A stretch of 13,885 bases of DNA from Bacteroidaceae bacterium (GTDB lineage Bacteria > Bacteroidota > Bacteroidia > Bacteroidales > Bacteroidaceae): contig JAFYWE010000040.1 in the NCBI GenBank assembly GCA_017558165.1, positions 1 through 13,885 of the forward strand, read 5' to 3'. This document shows, in pieces, positions 8,554 through 13,885 of this stretch. A model generated the notes under the pieces. That model searched no databases. It saw only the letters and a list, made by a program, of their open reading frames with translations, and was not told the origin of the DNA. The translations under genes were made by a program, and so were the position numbers. How positions within the stretch are numbered: position 1 is the stretch's first letter; every line of letters starts with the position of its first letter.

Positions 8554-8561
8554 CAAAGGTA
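8554..8561 (-). promoter_or_regulatory. Candidate Bacteroidetes -7 promoter box (TACCTTTG) for the metallophosphoesterase
   Basis: On the minus strand TACCTTTG matches the Bacteroidetes -7 consensus TAnnTTTG. It lies 28 bp before the ATG at 8526, implying a short leader starting near 8544-8550. A -33 TTTG box is not clear: the nearest TTG lies about 26 bp upstream rather than about 19. If correct, transcription begins downstream of the TTG codon at 8556 and rules it out as the start. Confidence 0.45.
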
Positions 8562-8595
8562 CAAAAAAGTATCCTAATGGTATCGGGCAACCACG

Positions 8596-9025
8596 TTATC
8601 CACCTTATTGACAGAGTTTATATTATTTATCTCCTTTTTTAAATATGAAAAAAAGAAAAAACAACAATAAAGCCTGTTGATAATGTAGAGAAATAATCGG
8701 GTTTAAATTTGCTTTTTAGGTTATCAGTAACAGGACTTTAGTTATTCATTACATATCAACATCTCAAATATCTTGAAACCAATGCACTACATTACATTAT
8801 CAACAGACTGTTGAATAACGTTCAACTTATAACTTTTTGCTGTTTAAAGTGTTGAAAACTGTTCAAAACCCACTTGAAAAGTATAAGTTAAAAAGTGGTA
8901 TTATAATTTGGTATTCTCATACTGTTGCCGGCTTATATTTTAATTGCTCAAAACAAAATCCAGTTGCCACTTTTTTTGATTTATTTATCATGACGTTTTC
9001 AACATGTTGTTAACAATTGTTGACA
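8596..9025. other. oriC: Candidate chromosomal replication origin (oriC): DnaA-box-like cluster in AT-rich DNA
   Basis: This part of a 733-bp gene-free stretch (8527-9259) is AT-rich and carries many 9-mers close to the DnaA box TTATCCACA. Sites: TTATCCACC 8596-8604 (+); TTATCAACA 8675-8683 (-); ATATCAACA 8753-8761 (+); TTATCAACA 8797-8805 (+), facing TGTTGAATAA 8809-8818 as a near-palindrome; TTTTCAACA 8850-8858 (-) and 8996-9004 (+); TTAACAACA 9005-9013 (-); and TGTCAACA 9018-9025 (-). A purine-rich A-tract with no G/C run (about 8636-8670) could be the unwinding element. No dnaA or dnaN gene is in the window, and the neighbouring operons point toward this region, which is unusual for an origin. 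I therefore call it a candidate. TTATCAACA differs from the E. coli consensus at one base. Confidence 0.5.
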
Positions 9026-9029
9026 GGTT

Positions 9030-9193
9030 TTAAGGATGCTTGCAAAGCTTGCTCACCATTGTGTTTACTTTAGCAATATATAATGAGATATCTCCCATGC
9101 GGTCGATATGACAAAATGATGGATTCCAAGATTCCGGGTCTATTTCGTTACCTTCTCCTTCACAAAGTAAATACATAATAATTAGAGTGGGCA
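9030..9193 (-). other. Spacer between the origin-like cluster and the aspC terminator; doubtful small ORF
   Basis: This spacer has no recognisable gene. On the minus strand a frame is open from the terminator down to 9030. Starts at ATG 9194 or 9173 would give 54 or 47 residues, including MYLLCEGEGNEIDPESWNPS and ending KLCKHP. I do not recognise the peptide, see no convincing promoter, and the longest version (from 9227) would start inside the terminator stem. It is probably chance, but the composition is not absurd for a protein. GCTTGCAAAGCT at 9038-9049 is the exact inverse complement of the 12 bp at 9267-9278 in the end of aspC. Confidence 0.15.
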
Positions 9194-9228
9194 TAAAAAA
9201 ATGACCGGTATTATAAACACCGGTCATT
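9194..9228 (-). terminator. Intrinsic terminator downstream of aspC
   Basis: A perfect 10-bp stem, AATGACCGGT (9200-9209) and ACCGGTCATT (9219-9228), with a 9-nt AT-only-but-one loop, is followed on the minus strand by a run of seven T residues (9195-9201, sharing its first bases with the stem). It begins 31 bp after the aspC stop and would end the leftward permease-ribBA-aspC transcript. The poly-U lies only on the minus-strand side, so it is directional. Confidence 0.93.
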
Positions 9229-9259
9229 CACTTGTTATGTAAATTCTGTTGAGAATCCC

Positions 9260-10453
9260 TTATACGAGCTTTGCAAGCGCCTCCTTGATGCGTCTGATAG
9301 CCTCAATGATGTTTTCGTCGCTTGTAGCGTAACTCATTCTGAAGCACTCAGGTGCACCGAATGATGTACCGCCTACAGCAGCAACGTGAGCCTCGGTCAA
9401 AAGGTACATTGCAAGGTCGTCGCTGTCGTTGATAACAGTACCGTTGTAGCTCTTGCCGTAGAACGAGCTGCACTTTGGGAACAGGTAGAATGCACCCTCG
9501 GGAACATTCACCTCAAGTCCTGGAATCTCCTTTGCAAGCTTGACGATGAGGTCGCGACGGCGCTGGAATGCCTTGCGCATCTCCTCTACAGGCTCCTGTG
9601 AGCCTGTGTAAGCCTCAAGTGATGCCATCTGTGATACAGAGCAAGGACCGCTTGTATACTGTCCCTGGAGCTTGTTGCAACCCTTTACAATCCACTCTGC
9701 TGCTGCAAGGTAACCGATACGCCAGCCTGTCATTGCATATGCCTTAGATACACCGTTGATGATGATCACACGCTCTCTTATCTCCTCGAACTGCGCTATG
9801 CTCTCGTGCTTTCCTACATAGCTGATGTGCTCATATATCTCATCGGCCACAACGAATACCTGTGGATGTCTTGCAAGTACATCGGCAAGATCCTTGAGCT
9901 CCTCCTTAGTATATACCGAACCTGTAGGGTTTGATGGAGAGCAAAGGATAAGCATCTTTGTCTTTGGTGTGATGGCAGCCTCAAGCTGTGCACCGGTGAT
10001 CTTGAAGTTCTGCTCGATACCTGCGCTGACGATTACAGGAGTACCGTCGGCAAGCTTTACCATATCGGGGTAGCTCACCCAGTATGGTGCAGGTACTATA
10101 ACCTCGTCACCAGGGTTCACAAGAGCCATGATTGCGTTGCATACAGCCTGCTTTGCACCGTTGGATACAGAGATTTGTGTCTCCTTGAACTCAAGTCCGT
10201 TCTCGTTCTTGAGCTTCTCAACGATAGCCTTGCGCAATGATGGATATCCTGGAACTGGTGAATAGCGTGACCAGTTGTCATCGATAGCCTGCTTTGCGGC
10301 AGCCTTGATGGCATCGGGTGTGTTGAAGTCTGGCTCTCCAACACTCATATTTATTACATCGACACCCTGTGCTTTCAACTCCTGGCTCTTCTGTGACATT
10401 GCCAATGTTGCCGATGGTGCCAATCGGTTTACGCGGTCTGATAGTTTGTTCAT
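9260..10453 (-). CDS. aspC: Aspartate aminotransferase (PLP fold type I, class Ib)
   Basis: Pyridoxal-phosphate enzyme interconverting aspartate + 2-oxoglutarate and oxaloacetate + glutamate; cytoplasmic homodimer, 397 aa, a normal family length. Visible residues: the N-terminal INMSVGEPDFNTP; Y64 and G69 in RYSPVPGYPSLR; SPSNPTG with N175; DEIY with D204 and Y207; the Schiff-base lysine K237 in GVSKAYAMTGWRIGY, with phosphate-binding R245; and R372 in CFRMSYATS, which binds the substrate α-carboxylate. It resembles the Thermus/Bacillus-type Ib enzymes more than E. coli AspC, so some relaxed specificity (for example toward prephenate) is possible and cannot be excluded. It is the last gene of the leftward operon, 23 bp after ribBA, and is followed by a strong terminator. 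Its role beside riboflavin synthesis is not obvious. Confidence 0.95.
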   Translation of the reverse strand: MNKLSDRVNRLAPSATLAMSQKSQELKAQGVDVINMSVGEPDFNTPDAIKAAAKQAIDDNWSRYSPVPGYPSLRKAIVEKLKNENGLEFKETQISVSNGAKQAVCNAIMALVNPGDEVIVPAPYWVSYPDMVKLADGTPVIVSAGIEQNFKITGAQLEAAITPKTKMLILCSPSNPTGSVYTKEELKDLADVLARHPQVFVVADEIYEHISYVGKHESIAQFEEIRERVIIINGVSKAYAMTGWRIGYLAAAEWIVKGCNKLQGQYTSGPCSVSQMASLEAYTGSQEPVEEMRKAFQRRRDLIVKLAKEIPGLEVNVPEGAFYLFPKCSSFYGKSYNGTVINDSDDLAMYLLTEAHVAAVGGTSFGAPECFRMSYATSDENIIEAIRRIKEALAKLV

Positions 10454-10476
10454 ATTCCTTGTTATAAGTAGTTCAG

Positions 10477-11694
10477 TTATTCATTATCGAAATGCAGTGT
10501 GTGACCCATGCGCTCGGCCTTTGTGTGCAGGTAGCGTGAGTTGTAGTCGTTTGGCTTAATCTCAATGCCTACATTCTCGGTTATGGTGAGTCCGTAGCTC
10601 TCAAGACCTATGCGCTTCACGGGGTTGTTTGTGATGAGGCGCATCTTGTGTACACCCACCTGGCGAAGAATCTCGGCACCTACGCCGTAGTCTCTCTCAT
10701 CAGCCTTGAATCCAAGACAAAGGTTTGCATCCACTGTGTCCATACCCTCTTCCTGCAACTTGTATGCACGCATCTTGTTCATGAGTCCTATACCGCGACC
10801 CTCCTGGTTAAGGTAAACGATAACACCCTTACCTGTCTCGTCAATGAGTTTCATAGCCTCGTGGAGCTGTGCTCCGCAGTCGCAACGCTGTGAACCGAAG
10901 ATGTCACCTGTCATGCATGACGAGTGTACACGTACAAGCACAGGCTCGTCCTCGTTCCACTCACCCTTGATGAGCGCTATGTGCTCCAGTCCGTTCGATT
11001 TCTGACGGAAAGGTATCAGGCGGAAGTGGCCGTGCTCTGTAGGCATGTCAACCTCCTCGCCCTTGTCAACGAGTGACTCCTGCTTCAGGCGGTACTCGAT
11101 GAGGTCCTTGATTGAAATTATCTTGAGGTCATGCTCCTTTGCAATCTCCACAAGCTGTGGCATACGTGCCATGGTACCGTCCTCGTTCATGATCTCGATG
11201 AGCGCGGCAGCAGGGTAGAGGCCTGCCAGACGTGCGAGGTCAATGCTGGCCTCGGTATGTCCCGCACGGCGCAATACACCGTTGTCCTGTGCATAGAGCG
11301 GGTTGATGTGTCCCGGACGTGCAAAAGTCTCAGGCTTGCTTGTAGGGTCGGCCAGAGCCTTGATGGTTGCCGCACGGTCAGCTGTAGACACACCTGTACT
11401 GCATCCCTCTACCTTGTCGATGGTTACAGTGAAAGGAGTTCCCAAAAGGCTTGTGTTAGAGCTTACCTGTGGTGCAAGCTCAAGCTCCTTGCAACGTGAC
11501 AATGTAATAGGTGCGCACAATACTCCGCGACCGTTCTTGAGCATAAAGTTCACAGCCTCGGGGGTAATCTTCTCGGCCGCAATGATGAAGTCACCTTCGT
11601 TCTCGCGGTCCTCATCATCCACTACAATTACAAATTTGCCCTCTCTGAAATCGTCGAGAGCCTCTTCAATGCTATTTAATTTGAAATTATCCAT
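10477..11694 (-). CDS. ribBA: Bifunctional DHBP synthase / GTP cyclohydrolase II (riboflavin biosynthesis)
   Basis: 405-aa fusion supplying both precursors of riboflavin. Residues ~1-203 are 3,4-dihydroxy-2-butanone-4-phosphate synthase, converting ribulose-5-phosphate to DHBP plus formate: DDEDRENEGDFIIAAE with the acidic metal site (~26-41), STGVSTADRAATI (~99-111), RPGHINPL (126-133) and HTEASIDLARLAGL. Residues ~205-405 are GTP cyclohydrolase II: VRVHSSCMTGDIFGSQRCDCG with zinc ligands C260, C271 and C273, then LNQEGRGIGL, and the RDYGVGAEIL and LITNNPVK motifs. Both halves look intact, unlike some RibBA proteins with a degenerate half. The start ATG at 11694 lies 8 bp after the permease stop, and aspC follows 23 bp after the ribBA stop, so the three genes form one operon. 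I see no FMN-riboswitch sequence before this gene or the operon. Confidence 0.98.
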   Translation of the reverse strand: MDNFKLNSIEEALDDFREGKFVIVVDDEDRENEGDFIIAAEKITPEAVNFMLKNGRGVLCAPITLSRCKELELAPQVSSNTSLLGTPFTVTIDKVEGCSTGVSTADRAATIKALADPTSKPETFARPGHINPLYAQDNGVLRRAGHTEASIDLARLAGLYPAAALIEIMNEDGTMARMPQLVEIAKEHDLKIISIKDLIEYRLKQESLVDKGEEVDMPTEHGHFRLIPFRQKSNGLEHIALIKGEWNEDEPVLVRVHSSCMTGDIFGSQRCDCGAQLHEAMKLIDETGKGVIVYLNQEGRGIGLMNKMRAYKLQEEGMDTVDANLCLGFKADERDYGVGAEILRQVGVHKMRLITNNPVKRIGLESYGLTITENVGIEIKPNDYNSRYLHTKAERMGHTLHFDNE

Positions 11695-11702
11695 ATTATG
11701 AT

Positions 11703-13625
11703 TTATACAAGTTTCTCTTTGTTTATTATCTCAATTATATTCTTACTGTTCATCTCAATCCTTACAAGATCCTTTGCAAGCCTGCGTCGGAACTTTATTG
11801 CTCTAAGGTAGATTATTGTTCCGATAGGGAATACTACTATCGAGAGTATATTCAGCGCCCTTCTCTTGAACGGCGATACAGTAGCGTGCGGTGACAGTAC
11901 AGGCAATTCGTTGAGCATTATCACAACCTTCCTGTTCCTGCTGTTGCCAAGCTCCTCAATAATGTTCTCCATCTTGTCGTTGAACTCATCGAGTGTGTGG
12001 TCGTTCTCGTTAAAGAACACGCTCTTTATCGATGGCATATTCTTGAGTCTGTTTATCTTGATATACTCCCTTGCGCTGTTATGCAGTTCAAGCATCACAT
12101 CCTTTGCCTTGGCATAGTCAGGGTCGTCGATGATTACCTCCTTCAGTGTCACGTTCCTCTTCTCTGGGATAGCAAACAGCATTCTGAAGAACCTGTTTAT
12201 CGAGTCACTGTTGAATATCTCGGAATCCTTGTTCGACTGGTATGTGAAGAACAATCCCAATGGCGACAGTACCATTGTGCTCAACCATGCACCGAACCAT
12301 ACGTGCCACTCACCCTCGCGCGACATCTTGTAACCGGCCGTGTCGAATATGTGGTAAAGGATGAATGTCGCAACTGAAATGAGCACAGGATATCCCAATC
12401 CGCCCTTTCTTACGATGGCTCCGAGCGGTGCACCGATGAAAAAGAATATCAGACAGCCAAGCGACAGGGTGAATTTCTTCCACCATGAGATCTTGTGCTT
12501 GTTAAGGTCCTTCTCGCGTGAATGCAGGATGTTGTGCTTTATCTCATAGTCAACCTTCATCTGCTTTACCTTGTTCAGCTGTGCCCTTTTCCAAACGAGC
12601 TTGGACTGCTTTGTGGCAGTGGTGTAGATACTGTCATACTTGATGCTGAGGATATTGTTCTTCTGCATCATCACGGTATCCTCGTGGTCTAAGTTTGTGA
12701 CAGCATCGTATGTAGTGCGTTTCAGGTTTTTCCAGTAATTCTGTGCTATACTGTCGTTCTGATAGCTTATGGTATCAATTGCCACCTCAAGCTCCTTCAT
12801 GTTCTTGCTGTCGGCATTTGACTTCATTATGGAGGCATCCTTCATTTCAAAACCGCCCTCAAGCTCAATGACTACATCCTTTCGGCTGAATGTCTCGCGA
12901 CGGTAAGGAACATTCTTCTTCTGTATTTTCTGCTCCTGGAGATTAGAGAACTGCTCACCCGAGTACATTGTAAGTATCATGTGTCTCTCGTCGGCTGTGT
13001 TGGTGATGGTAGCCGAATCGGCAAGCAGGATGTTGGTATTCTCGAAACCGCCCGATGTGTCATAGATGACCACATCGTACAGCATACCGGTGTCCATGTT
13101 CTTCTTGTCTACGTAGATATTGTAGCCCTCGAGCCTGTCATAGAATATGCCTTCGGGTATCTCGCTCTCGGGCGATGTCTGCTTTATCGAGTACAACAGC
13201 GTATAGAGCTTCATCTGTGCATACGGGCTCACCACGTTCTGGAAATAGAACGATATACCGCCAAGCATTGCGCAGAACACAATGAGCGGTGTCATGATCC
13301 TGAGCAACGGGATACCTGCAGCCTTCATCGCAAGCAGCTCCAGCTTCTCGCCGAAGTTACCGAACGTCATGAGTGAGGCAAGCAGTATGGCAAACGGAAG
13401 CGCCTGTGATACAAGCGTGATAGAGCTCAGCATGAAGAACTGGGCAAGAACGTAAAAGTCGAGTCCTTTGTCAACGAAGTCATCAATCCATCTCCATAGC
13501 AACTGCATTATGAAGATAAAGAGACAAATAAAGAAGGTACCAGCCAGGTTGGTGGCAAAAGTCTTTATGATGAAAAGATCGAGCTTCTTTATTATGTGAA
13601 ATTTCGGAAATTTCATAGTTGGCAT
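11703..13625 (-). CDS. LptF/LptG family permease (LPS export), with long C-terminal extension
   Basis: Inner-membrane half of the LptB2FG ABC transporter that extracts lipopolysaccharide for transport to the outer membrane. At 640 aa it is well above the ~360 aa of E. coli LptF or LptG. Membrane helices lie at about 18-44, 59-89 and 105-130; the GNFGEKLELLAMKAAGIPLLR segment between helices is the usual cytoplasmic coupling region. A large periplasmic part follows (~131-380, β-rich then helical and charged). The second helix set is at ~385-405, 412-430 and 441-462. Beyond the normal end, residues ~463-640 form a charged helical domain plus one more hydrophobic segment (~590-609) and a basic tail. 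Whether it is LptF or LptG cannot be decided. The ATG at 13625 has a hairpin against it; an ATG at 13616 would remove three residues and is equally possible. First gene of the operon. Confidence 0.92.
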   Translation of the reverse strand: MPTMKFPKFHIIKKLDLFIIKTFATNLAGTFFICLFIFIMQLLWRWIDDFVDKGLDFYVLAQFFMLSSITLVSQALPFAILLASLMTFGNFGEKLELLAMKAAGIPLLRIMTPLIVFCAMLGGISFYFQNVVSPYAQMKLYTLLYSIKQTSPESEIPEGIFYDRLEGYNIYVDKKNMDTGMLYDVVIYDTSGGFENTNILLADSATITNTADERHMILTMYSGEQFSNLQEQKIQKKNVPYRRETFSRKDVVIELEGGFEMKDASIMKSNADSKNMKELEVAIDTISYQNDSIAQNYWKNLKRTTYDAVTNLDHEDTVMMQKNNILSIKYDSIYTTATKQSKLVWKRAQLNKVKQMKVDYEIKHNILHSREKDLNKHKISWWKKFTLSLGCLIFFFIGAPLGAIVRKGGLGYPVLISVATFILYHIFDTAGYKMSREGEWHVWFGAWLSTMVLSPLGLFFTYQSNKDSEIFNSDSINRFFRMLFAIPEKRNVTLKEVIIDDPDYAKAKDVMLELHNSAREYIKINRLKNMPSIKSVFFNENDHTLDEFNDKMENIIEELGNSRNRKVVIMLNELPVLSPHATVSPFKRRALNILSIVVFPIGTIIYLRAIKFRRRLAKDLVRIEMNSKNIIEIINKEKLV

Positions 13626-13626
13626 T

Positions 13627-13646
13627 GATAACCGTCACAGGTTATC
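13627..13646 (-). promoter_or_regulatory. Inverted repeat abutting the permease start codon
   Basis: GATAACC (13627-13633) and GGTTATC (13640-13646) form a perfect 7-bp stem with a 6-nt loop. On the minus-strand mRNA the stem ends one base before the ATG at 13625, so it would cover the normal ribosome entry site. It could be a translational control hairpin or a dyad operator, or it may indicate that the true start is the ATG at 13616. Function is inferred only from position. Confidence 0.4.
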
Positions 13647-13660
13647 CTGGTCGTGTGCTT

Positions 13661-13715
13661 TAAAAATAAAAAATACAGAAAACCAACAACTCCTGTTCGA
13701 GTGATGGTTCTCTGT
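13661..13715 (-). terminator. Hairpin plus U-tract in the permease leader: upstream terminator or attenuator
   Basis: The 11-base arms 13675-13685 and 13705-13715 pair across a 19-nt loop. On the minus-strand RNA all eleven positions pair (one G-U); on the plus strand the same position is an A-C mismatch. The 3' arm is followed on the minus strand by a T-rich tract (complement of 13661-13674). That makes it a minus-strand intrinsic terminator. It lies between a candidate promoter box and the permease gene, so it either ends a leftward gene beyond the right edge or acts as a leader attenuator for the operon. Confidence 0.55.
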
Positions 13716-13716
13716 A

Positions 13717-13724
13717 CAAAGTTA
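13717..13724 (-). promoter_or_regulatory. Candidate -7 promoter box (TAACTTTG) for the permease-ribBA-aspC operon
   Basis: On the minus strand TAACTTTG matches TAnnTTTG exactly. Transcription would begin near 13707-13713, giving a leader of about 85 nt before the ATG at 13625. I see no good -33 TTTG at the usual spacing. Its position just before the leader hairpin makes it the best available promoter for the operon. Confidence 0.45.
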
Positions 13725-13750
13725 GTATAAAATGCGTGATTTTACTCTTA

Positions 13751-13885
13751 GAAGCTGTTTAAATTTATATCGTTAAGTTTTTTATAGAGCAAAAATAGGG
13801 TGTTTTATTATTTTTTGTAGGGCGCGTAGCGGGCTACGTAACCGAGAAAAAGAAGAAAACAGACATTTTTGAATATAAAAAACAA
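13751..13885. mobile_element. Possible end of an insertion sequence entering the right edge
   Basis: GAAGCTGTTTAAATTT at 13751 looks like the terminal inverted repeat of several Bacteroidetes insertion sequences as I remember them. It is followed by AT-rich DNA and then a GC-rich patch at 13821-13842 holding a hairpin (CGTAG 13825-13829, CTACG 13834-13838), out of character with the surrounding sequence. No transposase reading frame or second terminal repeat lies inside the window, so this rests on resemblance only. It could equally be ordinary intergenic DNA with a terminator of a gene beyond the edge. Confidence 0.3.

Noticed and set aside
7219..9259. Reading the convergent gene layout as a replication terminus with a dif site
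   Set aside because: Genes converge here, but I see no XerCD-type dif sequence, and the spacer is dominated by DnaA-box-like sites instead. Only whole-genome skew can settle it.
8527..9259. tRNA, other structured RNA gene or CRISPR array in the large spacer
   Set aside because: No cloverleaf with a GTTCRA-type T-loop and no regularly spaced identical repeats. The short recurring CAACA/TGTTG words are irregularly spaced and fit DnaA-box-like sites better.
13626..13885. FMN riboswitch ahead of the operon containing ribBA
   Set aside because: The conserved GC-rich blocks of the RFN element are absent; the only GC-rich patch is a short hairpin near 13825-13838.

Overview
The window looks like chromosomal DNA of a gut- or oral-type Bacteroidales (Bacteroides, Phocaeicola or Prevotella-like). 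The evidence is a Bacteroidetes-style LeuRS with an extra insertion, a PorZ-like propeller protein with a type IX secretion tail, an oversized LptF/LptG permease, TAnnTTTG-type promoter boxes, no obvious Shine-Dalgarno sequences, and AT-rich spacers beside moderately GC-rich genes. I infer this from remembered family features, not from a search.

Positions 1-7218 hold a rightward run of five closely spaced genes: leuS (5' end cut by the window edge), a YitT/DUF2179 membrane protein, rdgB, a porZ-like gene and a GNAT acetyltransferase. Gaps are 44 bp or less, and rdgB overlaps both neighbours (4 and 8 bp), so most of the run is probably one transcript. It combines housekeeping functions (tRNA charging, nucleotide-pool cleaning) with a cell-surface protein.

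Positions 7219-8526 hold a convergent membrane-anchored metallophosphoesterase. Its last codons and stop lie inside a degenerate 7-bp tandem repeat (7296-7365).

Positions 8527-9259 form the largest non-coding stretch. About 430 bp of it (8596-9025) is AT-rich and packed with TTATCAACA/TTTTCAACA-type DnaA-box-like sites on both strands. It is a candidate replication origin and the most interesting object here. A textbook intrinsic terminator (9194-9228) closes the next operon.

Positions 13625-9260 hold a leftward operon: an LptF/LptG-family permease, ribBA (riboflavin biosynthesis) and an aspartate aminotransferase, with gaps of 8 and 23 bp. Its upstream region (13626-13885) has a candidate promoter box, a hairpin followed by a U-tract, a second hairpin touching the permease start codon, and a sequence at the right edge that may be the end of an insertion sequence.

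Apart from the candidate origin, the window is mostly ordinary core-genome sequence. I found no defence system, CRISPR array, tRNA, rRNA or complete mobile element, and I do not claim a new biological system.
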